The position numbers and the translations under genes were made by a program. A DNA stretch of 40,812 bases from Clostridiales bacterium (GTDB lineage: Bacteria; Bacillota; Clostridia; Peptostreptococcales; T1SED10-28): contig SKOH01000058.1 of NCBI GenBank assembly GCA_007120165.1, forward strand, positions 1-40,812, given 5' to 3'. Below the pieces are notes generated by a model. That model was not told where the DNA came from and did not search any database. It was given only the letters and a program-made list of their open reading frames with translations. Positions 1-9,268 of the stretch are shown here, one piece after another. How positions within the stretch are numbered: the stretch's first letter is position 1; each line of letters begins with the position of its first letter.

Positions 1-1165
1 GCCCGACGGAGCCGACAATAGAAACCGGGGCCTCAAAACCGGGTTTTAGACGGTTAAAGGCATCATTCGTTGAGTTAATAAAAGGGTTAATCACTTCATA
101 ATTCTTTAATAATCCAATAAATGCTCCCCACCCAACAGGATTTAAGAAATCTTTTTTGATATCATCAGGTACAAAAGCATTGATTTTTTTTCCATTGTTC
201 AATTGATACTGCACACCTACATGGGTGTGTTTTCCGCTTCCCGCCACCCCTTCAATAGGCTTCGCAGCAAAGGTTACTTCCAAGCCGTAAAGCTGAAAGA
301 TTTCTTCTATAAGTTCTCGAATAAATAATTCATTGTCTGCGGCTTGCAGGGCAGTACTGTACTTCCAGTCGACTTCCAGCTGTTCCATTACATGATTGAA
401 CTTACCTGTTAATCCGATTTTTGCACTTACGCCTCCTACTTCCTTATGGGCCATCTCCGGTCCGAAGCCGTAATCCTCCAAAACAATCATTACTTCTTCT
501 AAGGCGGTTCTTACATTTCCTTTTGTACGCTTCCAGTATTGCTCTTTTAGCAACTGGGACGTGGTCAATTTTTCTTCATCGGCAGATTCTTCAGGACTTT
601 TCACCCAAAATTCCAATTCTGTAGCGGTTGTTAGTATTACTTTTTTGACTCCTTTCGAATGAAGGTCCTTAAACTTTCCATCCTTATACTTATCGATGGA
701 TGTTAACATAAACTCTTCAAAATAGTTTTCCGCTCTTTTTAGAATGGAACGGGAGTCTACCATCTTTTCATTGTGCTTTAAAAAGGCAGGGATTCTCAAT
801 GTCCCCAAAGGCATATTGGTTTTGGAATCCTTATGATAATAATTGTAATCCACAAACCAGTTAACATCTAAATCAGGGATCAGATCAACTTTTGCATTGT
901 TAAGCGTAGCGATTTTATGCAGAATTACACTGGAACCGTCGGTTTGCACCCCTTCTTTTAAAAAGCTGTTTAACTCTTTTAAAAACAGAGAGACGGGAAT
1001 TTTTTCATCGGTATCATTTCCTCCGAGATCTACCCCGACCAAAGAGACGAACTTAATGTAACTATGGGCGGATAGAATTTCTTTTAAATATTTTTCCTGA
1101 TGGGACCAGGGCGGTAGGGTAAATAATTTGTCTTTCGAGAGTATTTCCTTTAATGCTGCTTCCAT
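1..1165 (-). CDS. Glutamine synthetase (5' part; C-terminus runs off the window)
   Basis: Manual translation of the minus strand from ATG at 1165 gives MEAALKEILSKDKLFTLPPWSHQEKYLKEIL...TATELEFWVKSPEES...MAHKEVGGV...GVAGSGKHTHVGVQ..., open to the window edge. GS-like E-containing and GSGxHxH motifs. Absent from the ORF track because it has no stop in the window. Confidence 0.85.
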   Translation of the reverse strand, partial: MEAALKEILSKDKLFTLPPWSHQEKYLKEILSAHSYIKFVSLVGVDLGGNDTDEKIPVSLFLKELNSFLKEGVQTDGSSVILHKIATLNNAKVDLIPDLDVNWFVDYNYYHKDSKTNMPLGTLRIPAFLKHNEKMVDSRSILKRAENYFEEFMLTSIDKYKDGKFKDLHSKGVKKVILTTATELEFWVKSPEESADEEKLTTSQLLKEQYWKRTKGNVRTALEEVMIVLEDYGFGPEMAHKEVGGVSAKIGLTGKFNHVMEQLEVDWKYSTALQAADNELFIRELIEEIFQLYGLEVTFAAKPIEGVAGSGKHTHVGVQYQLNNGKKINAFVPDDIKKDFLNPVGWGAFIGLLKNYEVINPFINSTNDAFNRLKPGFEAPVSIVGSVG

Positions 1166-1188
1166 GGAATCAATCCTTTCTTATTTAT

Positions 1189-1249
1189 CGAACTAATAGT
1201 TCGTTTTATTAGATAATGTTCGTTATAAAACATATTTAATCGTTTCCAA
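1189..1249 (-). promoter_or_regulatory. Promoter and candidate operator of the glutamine synthetase gene
   Basis: Minus strand TTGGAA (1249-1244), 16 bp, TATAAC (1227-1222). Overlapping/downstream AACGAAC direct repeats (1224-1218 and 1205-1199) and a perfect 7-1-7 palindrome CGAACTAATAGTTCG (1189-1203). Confidence 0.45.
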
Positions 1250-1392
1250 TATCTATAATATATGAATTATATAAAATCATCCTTGGCTTGTCTACCTTTG
1301 TTCTAACTAAAGTAAATAATTATACTCATTAAAAATTATTACTGAAGATAATGTGACAAGTAATAACTTGATAAATCAAGAAAGATCACTGC

Positions 1393-2205
1393 TTATTCTG
1401 CGAGTGATCTTTTTCGCTCGTAATCCTCTAATTGTCGAATTAAAACTTTAACAAGATTTTCCGGAGGTTCACCTTCTGCGAAAAGACTGATATCCGCCAC
1501 TTGGTTATAAATATCTCGCCGGTTTTCTAAAAGATTTGCGATCTTTGTTCGCAGATCCCTTGTTTCAGCTAACAGTGGTCTGGTGTCGTCGAGTATTAAT
1601 CGATTATATATAGTGTCTATGTCGCCTTCCAGATGAACGATCATGCCGTTTTTTCTCATGTTTTCTACATTTTTTGGATTTAAAATAATTCCACCGCCAC
1701 AGGCAATTATTTTCTTTTGTTTAGCTCTTTTCCATTCCCTATGAATATTAAGAATAAGTTTGGCTTCCAGACTGCGGAAATAATCCTCGCCGGATTCTTT
1801 GAAAATTTCTTTAATTTTCCGTTGTTCCTGGGCCTCAATAAACAAGTCGGTATCCAAAAAATCCCATTGTATTTTTTCTGCTAGGGTTTTTCCTAAAGTC
1901 GTTTTTCCCACTGCCATAAAACCTATGATGTAAATATTTTCCTTTAAGAGATCGTTCCACTGATAGTACTTGCTTACCTCTATGATTTTTTGATACACTT
2001 CTTTCAGATGACTGTTGTATTTATCATTTTCTTTTATTATTCCCTCAAGTACTTCCTTCTCTCTTAGAGGATTTTCAATATATTCTCCTGCTTGGACCTT
2101 ATATGCAAGGATCTCGTCCAGGAGAGAAAATCGCTCTCTTAGAAGATGGGCAATTTGTTGGTCTAACTGATTTATTTGATCTCTGGTACGGTTTATGGTT
2201 TTCAT
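1393..2205 (-). CDS. Bifunctional chorismate mutase (N-terminal) / shikimate kinase (C-terminal)
   Basis: N-terminal TRDQINQLDQQIAHLLRERFSLLDEILAYKVQAG is AroQ-type chorismate mutase-like; GFMAVGKTTLGKTLAEKIQWDFLDTD is a shikimate kinase P-loop. Confidence 0.85.
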   Translation of the reverse strand: MKTINRTRDQINQLDQQIAHLLRERFSLLDEILAYKVQAGEYIENPLREKEVLEGIIKENDKYNSHLKEVYQKIIEVSKYYQWNDLLKENIYIIGFMAVGKTTLGKTLAEKIQWDFLDTDLFIEAQEQRKIKEIFKESGEDYFRSLEAKLILNIHREWKRAKQKKIIACGGGIILNPKNVENMRKNGMIVHLEGDIDTIYNRLILDDTRPLLAETRDLRTKIANLLENRRDIYNQVADISLFAEGEPPENLVKVLIRQLEDYERKRSLAE

Positions 2206-2250
2206 ATAGATTCCCTTCTTTTATAGAACTTTCATAGATTTGGCGCTAAT

Positions 2251-2427
2251 TTATTTTTCATGGTTTTGTTTATAGGGTAATACAAAAATAATTAACAGGG
2301 CGATTACTGAAAACAAAAAGCCTAAAAAGAACCAGATAAAAGGATTTCGTTTTTTTTCCTTTGCTTTAATTGCAGTAAAAAGTACAAAGAATAATTCAAA
2401 AACAATAATATAAATATAATATTCCAT
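2251..2427 (-). CDS. Small membrane protein, 58 aa, unknown function
   Basis: Manual translation MEYYIYIIVFELFFVLFTAIKAKEKKRNPFIWFFLGFLFSVIALLIIFVLPYKQNHEK*; two hydrophobic segments; fills the gap between flanking genes; preceded by GGAGG-like sequence (CCTGGAGGCTTAG on the minus strand). Confidence 0.6.
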   Translation of the reverse strand: MEYYIYIIVFELFFVLFTAIKAKEKKRNPFIWFFLGFLFSVIALLIIFVLPYKQNHEK

Positions 2428-2509
2428 AACTAAGCCTCCAGGTTATTTTATTATGCTTAGTAAAGTATAACATAAAAGAAAAATCTCAGAAATAGAATTC
2501 AGAAGAATC

Positions 2510-3241
2510 TTATAATTTTTCATCGAAGATTTCATCGCGACTACTTGAAATTTCTTTATCATCCCATATAATATTTTCCACCCCTTGTATTTTTTTCAAT
2601 TCAGTAAAGCAGGAACCTCTTTTGAAATTCCGCGGGGTGCCTACGAAAAAAGTAATCTCCAGGTCTTTTTCATCTTCCTCATCACTATAGCTTTTTTGAT
2701 CAACAATAATATTTTTGATATTAATCTGATATTTTCCAAAGATGGTCCCTATTTCTCCCACCAATCCTGGACGACTGATAGCTTTAAACCGGACTTCGGA
2801 AAATCTTTTAAGTTTATAAATTTTCCCCTCCAAAGCTTTTAACCCCAGCAAAGAAAATAATGCTAAAAATGTTGTGAAGGAAGCCGCCATATAATAACCC
2901 AGCCCAATGGCCAAACCAATCCCTCCGCTAATCCAAATGCTTGCAGCCGTTGTAAGGCCCCGTACGTTAGTGCCTTCCCGTAGAATGGTTCCGGCTCCTA
3001 AAAATCCGATTCCACTTACTACTTGAGCGGCTAAACGAGCCGGTTCTCCCCCTGCGCCATCGGGACCCAGCCCGTGAAAACCATAAGCTGATAAAATCAT
3101 TATTAAACAGGAGCCTAAGGTAACTAAAATATGGGTACGAAAGCCAGCGGGACGATTGCTTATTTCCCGTTCAAAACCGATAATCCCGCCTAAAACAGCG
3201 GCTAAGGCAAGTCTCAATGCAAGTTCTGCTGTGCCAATCAT
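2510..3241 (-). CDS. MgtC/SapB family membrane protein with C-terminal ACT-like domain
   Basis: GGIIGFEREISNRPAGFRTHILVTLGSCLIM... and GFLGAGTILREG...VRGLTTAASIW are typical MgtC motifs. Confidence 0.88.
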   Translation of the reverse strand: MIGTAELALRLALAAVLGGIIGFEREISNRPAGFRTHILVTLGSCLIMILSAYGFHGLGPDGAGGEPARLAAQVVSGIGFLGAGTILREGTNVRGLTTAASIWISGGIGLAIGLGYYMAASFTTFLALFSLLGLKALEGKIYKLKRFSEVRFKAISRPGLVGEIGTIFGKYQINIKNIIVDQKSYSDEEDEKDLEITFFVGTPRNFKRGSCFTELKKIQGVENIIWDDKEISSSRDEIFDEKL

Positions 3242-3421
3242 AGGACATTTCCTCCTTTTATGTTGTATATTAAGTGGATAAACAACTTTTTATATAATTT
3301 ATCAATAGAAAATATTTCAAGAGCATATTACTGATTTTGTTCCAATAGATACTTCCATTGTTTTTTTGGGTATAGAATACTTATAACCACAATTTACTAA
3401 TATAATCAGAGGAGGGAAACC

Positions 3422-5053
3422 ATGAACATACAATTTTTAGGGGCTGCAAAAGTTGTTACCGGGAGTAATATTTTAATTACCACTAAAAATTATAAATTAT
3501 TAATTGATTGCGGTTTATTCCAAGGGAGTGAAGAATTAGAAAAACTCAATCATGAACCCTTTCCCTATAATCCGGAAGAAATAAATTTTATGCTGCTCAG
3601 TCATGCTCATATCGATCATAGCGGAAGGATCCCTAAACTTGTAAAAGAAGGTTTTAAAGGAAAAATTTATTGTACGAATGCCACCTATGATTTATCGGAT
3701 ATCATGTTGAAAGATAGTGGGCATATCCACGAATCCGATACCAAATGGTTGAATAAATCCAGAAACCGATCCGGTAAAAGTCTCCTTGAACCATTATATA
3801 CAGTGGCCGATGCTGAAAATAGTCTGCGTTACTTTGAACCGGTGCTTTATGATCAGAAAATCGATATTACGGAAGATATTTCCGTTCGGTTTAGAGATGC
3901 AGGCCATATTTTAGGTTCTTCCATCGTGGAATTATGGATTCGGGAACAGACAGATACCGTAAAAATTGTTTTTTCCGGTGACCTGGGATCAAGGGGCAAA
4001 CCCCTCATTAGAGATCCTGAATTTATCAAAGAAGCAGATTACCTAATTCTTGAATCCACTTATGGAAATAGAATTCATGAGAATAAAGAATTTCGAATGA
4101 AAAAATTAATGGGTATTATCAATGATACGGTTTCCAAGAATGGTACAGTAATCATTCCCTCCTTTGCGGTGGGAAGGACTCAGGAGTTGATTTATGAACT
4201 TCATAAATACTACGAAGAACATAATAACATTGAAGAATTTTTAAAAATCCCTATTTATATTGATAGTCCTATGGCAATTTCCGCTACGGAAATTTTCAAA
4301 AGAAACACCTCAGCCTTTGATGATGAAGCCCGGGAGTATATTTTAAAGGGAACAAATCCTTTGGATTTTGAGAATCTTTATTACGTTAGGGACCATAAAG
4401 AATCCATGAGACTTAATGAGGCGGATTATCCCAAAGTTATAATTTCAGCTAGTGGAATGTGTACTGCCGGTCGGGTGCGTCATCATTTAAAGCATAATTT
4501 ATGGAAAGATAAAAACGCTGTAGTTTTTGTTGGTTACCAGGCCCATGGAACCTTGGGAAGGATTCTCCAAGAAGGAGTTAAATCTGTTAAAATTCTCGGA
4601 GAAGAAATTGCGGTTAAAGCTGCTATTCACAGTGTGGAAGGATTTTCTGCCCACGGGGATCAGCAGGATTTGATTGATTGGGTGGGTCATTTTGTGAAAA
4701 ATCCGCAAAAAATATTTTTAGTCCATGGAGAAGAGGACAATGCCCGAGGTCTATATGAGTTGATCAAAGAAAAATACGGGCTTAAATCTTTGATTCCTGC
4801 TATGGGGTATTCCTTTACCGTGGAAGAATCTGTCCTTAAAGAAGAGTCGGGGGAAATGCTTAAACCGGTAGAGCGTAAAGAAGTAATCAGGAAGGAACTT
4901 CAGGAAGTGTTGAATCAGTTTCAGTATTTAGAAGAAAAAACCGATCGTTTCTTAGACGATATAATTTTAGAAAAGGAATACGATAAGATTAAAAACAAAC
5001 TACTGGATTTACAAAGGGAGTTAATGGATATCACAATGCTTATCGGTAAATGA
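3422..5053 (+). CDS. MBL-fold beta-CASP RNA-processing exonuclease family protein
   Basis: SHAHIDHSGRIP (HxHxDH), GHILGSS, SGDLGSRG, SASGMCTAGRVRHHL, SAHGDQQDL and VHGE motifs; RBS GGAGGG upstream. Confidence 0.9.
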   Translation: MNIQFLGAAKVVTGSNILITTKNYKLLIDCGLFQGSEELEKLNHEPFPYNPEEINFMLLSHAHIDHSGRIPKLVKEGFKGKIYCTNATYDLSDIMLKDSGHIHESDTKWLNKSRNRSGKSLLEPLYTVADAENSLRYFEPVLYDQKIDITEDISVRFRDAGHILGSSIVELWIREQTDTVKIVFSGDLGSRGKPLIRDPEFIKEADYLILESTYGNRIHENKEFRMKKLMGIINDTVSKNGTVIIPSFAVGRTQELIYELHKYYEEHNNIEEFLKIPIYIDSPMAISATEIFKRNTSAFDDEAREYILKGTNPLDFENLYYVRDHKESMRLNEADYPKVIISASGMCTAGRVRHHLKHNLWKDKNAVVFVGYQAHGTLGRILQEGVKSVKILGEEIAVKAAIHSVEGFSAHGDQQDLIDWVGHFVKNPQKIFLVHGEEDNARGLYELIKEKYGLKSLIPAMGYSFTVEESVLKEESGEMLKPVERKEVIRKELQEVLNQFQYLEEKTDRFLDDIILEKEYDKIKNKLLDLQRELMDITMLIGK

Positions 5054-5105
5054 TACTTTGCTCACTCTTTCTTGTAAGTTTATAGAAGAAATTCTGAGAA
5101 TAAAA

Positions 5106-5133
5106 AACAGTAGATAACTATCTACTGTTTTTC
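5106..5133. terminator. Bidirectional intrinsic terminator
   Basis: AAAACAGTAGATAACTATCTACTGTTTT with A-tract/T-tract on both sides; downstream of the MBL gene and of a minus-strand small ORF. Confidence 0.75.
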
Positions 5134-5273
5134 CATGCATTGATTCGTTGATTTCGATTACTATGAAGTTTATTCCACTCACAATAGCCCTTTACCTCGC
5201 GGGAGGATTCGCTACTGTTTTTTCTTATACTTTCATAGGATTTCATAAGTTCATTAGCGTTTTTTTTAATCAC
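5118..5273 (-). CDS. Candidate 51-aa small protein (GTG start), unknown function
   Basis: Manual translation MIKKNANELMKSYESIRKNSSESSREVKGYCEWNKLHSNRNQRINAWKNSR*. RBS-like AAGGTGGTGG upstream, promoter TTGCAA-16-TATAAT further upstream, stop codon inside a terminator stem. Confidence 0.4.
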   Translation of the reverse strand: MIKKNANELMKSYESIRKNSSESSREVKGYCEWNKLHSNRNQRINAWKNSR

Positions 5274-5314
5274 TTTTTCCACCACCTTCGAATAAATAAT
5301 CTTATTTTAGTATT

Positions 5315-5342
5315 ATTATACAGGTATTTGATATTATTGCAA
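5315..5342 (-). promoter_or_regulatory. Sigma-A type promoter for the small ORF at 5118-5273
   Basis: Minus strand TTGCAA (5342-5337), 16 bp spacer, TATAAT (5320-5315). Confidence 0.5.
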
Positions 5343-5492
5343 GGCCTAAATTGACTAATTTTCATTATTTTGATAAAGTTATGAAGAGGTTTTTTTATCT
5401 TTTAATGAATAGAGAATTAATTTTAGGACAGCAGAAAAACCGGTACAGCATATTACGACGGTTGTTCAATTTAGTTTTAAGGAGTGGAAAAT

Positions 5493-6542
5493 ATGAAAAA
5501 GAGATTTGTCAGCAGCGTTTTTATTTTGGTCGTTTTTATTACTCTTGTGCTTTTGTTTGGTTGCTCTGAAGAGGAGGATTATCAGTTAATTCAAGAAAGC
5601 CGATTCGCTTTGGGAACATACAATCAAGTAACGGTTTATGCTCCCGGTGAAGAAGAGGGTCAAGGCATTATTAACGAGGTTTTTGCAAGAGTAGATGAAA
5701 TCGAAAGTTTAATGAGTTCCAATATTGATGACAGCGACATCTATATGTTAAACAGCCAAGCGGGAGAATCTGCCGTTACCGTAGATCCGGAAACATTTAA
5801 GCTGCTCCAGCTGGGAAAGGAATATAAAGACCTTACCGACGGTGCTTTTAATATCGGAATTGGAGCGTTAATTGCTCTTTGGGATATTGGCGGGAACGAC
5901 CAGAGAGTTCCAGAGGATGGCGAAATTCAAGAATTACTCAATCGGATTGATCTAAATCAGTTAACCTTAAATCAAAATAATTACGAGGCAAAACTTGAAG
6001 ATCCTGAAATGTCTGTAGACCTTGGAGGTATTGCAAAGGGTTATGCAGTGGACGAAGCCATTCGTATAATCGAAGAGCATGGCGTTGAACATGCCATAGT
6101 GGACTTTGGCGGCGATATTTACGTCCTTGGCAGCAATCCTGATGGCAATGAATGGAGAATTGGAATCAGTACTCCGGAAATTGGAGGTTCCGGTGTGGCG
6201 GCAAGACTTTTTTCTTCCGATATGTCGGTAGTATCCTCCGGTGACTATGAGCGTTATTTCTTTGAAGATGATCAGCTTTATCATCATATCCTTGATCCAG
6301 CCACCGGCTATCCTACGGATAATGAACTTTCAAGTGTAACCGTGGTCTCAAATACCGCTTTGGCAGGAGATGTTTTTTCTACCGCAATTTTTATTATGGG
6401 ATTAGAAGAGGGACTAGATTTCCTTAAGGATCAGGAGGACATTGAAGCCATTTTGATTACGAATAACAAGGAAGTATATCTAACTGATGGCATCGTTGAT
6501 CTATTTGAAATCATGGACGAGGAGTACATTATCGTTGAATAA
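5493..6542 (+). CDS. apbE: ApbE-family lipoprotein (FAD:protein FMN transferase)
   Basis: Lipobox LLFGC, FALGTYNQVTVYA, VDLGGIAKGYAVDEA, VDFGGDIYVLG, SVTVVSNTALAGDVFSTAIFIMG motifs. Start moved from the track GTG at 5484 to ATG 5493 because AAGGAG lies at 5479-5484. Confidence 0.9.
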   Translation: MKKRFVSSVFILVVFITLVLLFGCSEEEDYQLIQESRFALGTYNQVTVYAPGEEEGQGIINEVFARVDEIESLMSSNIDDSDIYMLNSQAGESAVTVDPETFKLLQLGKEYKDLTDGAFNIGIGALIALWDIGGNDQRVPEDGEIQELLNRIDLNQLTLNQNNYEAKLEDPEMSVDLGGIAKGYAVDEAIRIIEEHGVEHAIVDFGGDIYVLGSNPDGNEWRIGISTPEIGGSGVAARLFSSDMSVVSSGDYERYFFEDDQLYHHILDPATGYPTDNELSSVTVVSNTALAGDVFSTAIFIMGLEEGLDFLKDQEDIEAILITNNKEVYLTDGIVDLFEIMDEEYIIVE

Positions 6543-6591
6543 ATCGGAATTTTTATATTAATGAATGACTATTCTAATAGCCTGCTAAATT

Positions 6592-6647
6592 AAAAACGTA
6601 ATCTAGCCCTTAAGTACCTTTATACTTTATTGGCAGATTACGTTTTT
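6592..6647. terminator. Bidirectional intrinsic terminator between apbE and the HAD gene
   Basis: 13-bp stem AAAAACGTAATCT / AGATTACGTTTTT (6592-6604 and 6635-6647). Confidence 0.7.
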
Positions 6648-6671
6648 ATTTAATGCATTCTATGGATGGAC

Positions 6672-7400
6672 TCAATCGAGAATTTCCACGTCGGTGCTCA
6701 ATTTATAAATTACATCCTTTCGTTCTACAATCACTTGAACCTTATCTTTCAATGCTTTATCGGATTTAATGTTAATTAATAATTCTTTTACCGGATTAAT
6801 AGCTGTCGGATTCCCCACAGCCCGCAACATGGAAATATCACCGTTGGTATCCCCATAGGCGTAGCTTTTCTTCAAATCCAGGTCATACTTTTCTTTAAAA
6901 TTTTTAATTGCCTCTTCTTTGCTGTGAGAATCCCACATTTGGTCAATCTCTCCGGTTAACAGGCCCTGATTATCTACATGATATTTAGTGCCTACGAAGT
7001 CCTGTACTCCATATTTTTCTGCCATTTTTTCTACTAAGTAATCCGGGCCTCCGGAAATAAAAATAATGGTATGTCCCTGATCTTTATGCCATAAAATTCG
7101 ATCACGGGTGTAGCGGTATACCCGCTCTCCTTTTTTAGCAATTACCTGATCACACATAAATTCCATGTGCTTACGATTGATTCCTTTAATGGAATTTAAG
7201 TAAATATGGGCTACTTCCAAAAGATAGTCTTCATAGTTTCCTTGTCGTTTATCCCAGTTGTGAAAAGTTTGCTTTGCCTCATTATGCCATATGGAAGGAT
7301 CGATAATCTCATATTTAATCATTTTTTTAAAATGTTCCACCATTAAGGAATCTCTGTATAGGGTTCCATCTACATCGAATAATGCGCCAATATTTTTCAT
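6672..7400 (-). CDS. HAD-superfamily (IB-type) hydrolase
   Basis: MKNIGALFDVDGTLYRD, IIFISGGPDYL, YAYGDTNGDISML motifs. Start placed at 7400 with AAAGGAGAGGA RBS rather than 7439. Confidence 0.85.
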   Translation of the reverse strand: MKNIGALFDVDGTLYRDSLMVEHFKKMIKYEIIDPSIWHNEAKQTFHNWDKRQGNYEDYLLEVAHIYLNSIKGINRKHMEFMCDQVIAKKGERVYRYTRDRILWHKDQGHTIIFISGGPDYLVEKMAEKYGVQDFVGTKYHVDNQGLLTGEIDQMWDSHSKEEAIKNFKEKYDLDLKKSYAYGDTNGDISMLRAVGNPTAINPVKELLINIKSDKALKDKVQVIVERKDVIYKLSTDVEILD

Positions 7401-7448
7401 GTCTATCCTCTCCTTTGCTCTTTCAATAAATATACCCAATTACATTCA

Positions 7449-7486
7449 AAGAAAACTCCATTTCTCTTTTGAGAAATAGAGTTTTC
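7449..7486 (-). terminator. Intrinsic terminator downstream of the Na/Pi cotransporter gene region
   Basis: Inverted repeat GAAAACTC-CATTTCTC-TTTT-GAGAAATA-GAGTTTTC. Confidence 0.5.
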
Positions 7487-7530
7487 AAATTGTTAAAGTA
7501 CTGCAGTTATGTTACATACACTGAGTCTTT

Positions 7531-9150
7531 TTAGGCTTGAGAATTCAACTTGATTTGATCCAATACAGAGTATGCTATATTTGAAGCATGGTCGCTGATA
7601 CGCTCAAGGTTACTGATAATATCTAAAAATACAACACCGGATCCGGTATTACAAAGATTGTTATTGAGTCGTTCAATATGATTGGAGCGGAGCTTTTTCT
7701 CCATTGCATCCACCTGGTTCTCAATTTCTAAAACTTCCAAGGCAAGTGCTTGATCCAGGTTAGCCATCGCAGTTAAAGACTTCTCATAAGCATCAATTGT
7801 CATTGTACTCATTTCGTCTAATTCATCATTTGCTTCTTCGGTAAAAAGTAAATTATTTTCCAGTTTATATAATGCCAATTCGGCGATGTTATCCGCGTGG
7901 TCTCCTACCCGTTCAATATCATTGATAGTATTAAAAAGTCCTGTTAAAATTTCTCGATTTTTCTTAGAGATATCGGTATTAGATAATTTTACCAGGTATG
8001 CGGATAATTCCCGTTCAATTTCGTTTACAACTTTTTCTATTCTAAACCCTTCCATGATCTCTTTTTCATTTTTATTGAAAAAGCCGGATAAAGCCGTGTG
8101 CAGAGTCTTTTTTGCTGTATTCCCCATGTGTAGAGTTTCGCGCATAGCGGAGTTTAATGCAATGGATGGGGTCTCCAGCAGTCGAATATCAACGTACTTG
8201 ATACCCTCCTGAATATCTTCCTCTCCCGGAACAATTTTTTTTGCGGTTTTAACAATTAATCCAGCAAAAGGCAACAGCATCAATGTGCTTACTATATTGA
8301 ATATCGTATGGGCATTAGCAATTTGTCGTGTGACATTATCCGGTGTTAAATATTCTACTACCCAGTAGAGTGGAGCTCGTAAAAAAATTAAAAATACCAG
8401 GGTACCTACCACGTTGAATACAAAGTGAGCAGCTGCAGCTCGCCGTGCGGTTCGATTCGCTCCAATTGAAGAAATAATTGCGGTAACAGTAGTTCCGATA
8501 TTTATTCCGAACAACACCGGAAGTGCCGCATTTAATGGTACCAAACCCTGAAGGGATAAAGCCAGAACGATACTGGTTGAAGCGGTACTACTTTGCAGTG
8601 CTACGGTAATGAAGAAACCGGCTAAGACACCCAATAGAGGATTGTCGGAAAAACTGATGATTAAATCTTGAAATGCCTGAAGCTCCCGAAGGGGCCGTAC
8701 GGCATCCCCCATAAAGCTCATTCCTACAAAAAGGATTCCGAAACCGATAAATGCTTCCGAGATTTGTTTAATTCTACGATTTTTTGTAACCAGCCAAATC
8801 AGTACTGCAATACCGATAATTATCGGTGCGTATTGATCAATGCGAAAGGAAATAACTTGGGCTGTAACGGTGGTACCAATATTGGCCCCCATGATAACCC
8901 CTACGGCTTGACTAAGATTCATCATCCCTGCATTTACAAACCCAACCACCATTACTGTGGTGGCACTACTACTTTGTACAATAGCTGTTACTACGGCCCC
9001 TACGACGACCCCTAAAAGACGGTTAGTGGTTAACAGACCGATAATATCTTTTAATTTGTCGCCGGCTGCCCGTTGTAAACTTGAACTCATAACATGCATA
9101 CCATAAAGAAAAAGACCAAGACCACCTAACACACCAAAAAATATTTCCAT
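7531..9150 (-). CDS. Na/Pi cotransporter family protein with C-terminal PhoU-like domain
   Basis: GLGLFLYGMHVMSSSLQ, AIVQSSSATTVMVVGFVNAGMM, ANIGTTVTAQ, ALQSSTASTSIVLAL repeats; PhoU-like helical C-terminus. Start at ATG 9150 (GGGAGG RBS). Confidence 0.9.
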   Translation of the reverse strand: MEIFFGVLGGLGLFLYGMHVMSSSLQRAAGDKLKDIIGLLTTNRLLGVVVGAVVTAIVQSSSATTVMVVGFVNAGMMNLSQAVGVIMGANIGTTVTAQVISFRIDQYAPIIIGIAVLIWLVTKNRRIKQISEAFIGFGILFVGMSFMGDAVRPLRELQAFQDLIISFSDNPLLGVLAGFFITVALQSSTASTSIVLALSLQGLVPLNAALPVLFGINIGTTVTAIISSIGANRTARRAAAAHFVFNVVGTLVFLIFLRAPLYWVVEYLTPDNVTRQIANAHTIFNIVSTLMLLPFAGLIVKTAKKIVPGEEDIQEGIKYVDIRLLETPSIALNSAMRETLHMGNTAKKTLHTALSGFFNKNEKEIMEGFRIEKVVNEIERELSAYLVKLSNTDISKKNREILTGLFNTINDIERVGDHADNIAELALYKLENNLLFTEEANDELDEMSTMTIDAYEKSLTAMANLDQALALEVLEIENQVDAMEKKLRSNHIERLNNNLCNTGSGVVFLDIISNLERISDHASNIAYSVLDQIKLNSQA

Positions 9151-9268
9151 TATGCTGCCTCCCAGTTTATAACAAAATAAATGATTGTCATGCAAATGTC
9201 ATTATATCAAAGCACCAAAATAAATACTATCAAGTTCAATAAATTTCTTTGATTTTTTGATGAATTCT

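Noticed and set aside
421-624. Plus-strand ORF of 67 aa
   Set aside because: Antisense to the glutamine synthetase coding sequence; unnatural Arg/Pro/Leu composition.
5148-5354. Plus-strand ORF of 68 aa
   Set aside because: Mostly the antisense of a better-supported minus-strand small ORF with promoter and RBS; Phe-rich composition from T-rich DNA.
8668-9015. Plus-strand ORF of 115 aa antisense to the Na/Pi cotransporter
   Set aside because: Lies wholly within a well-supported minus-strand gene, with low-complexity Asn/Tyr/Cys-rich sequence and no RBS seen. The same reasoning applies to the other antisense ORFs in leuS, rnr, hppA, eno and grd genes.
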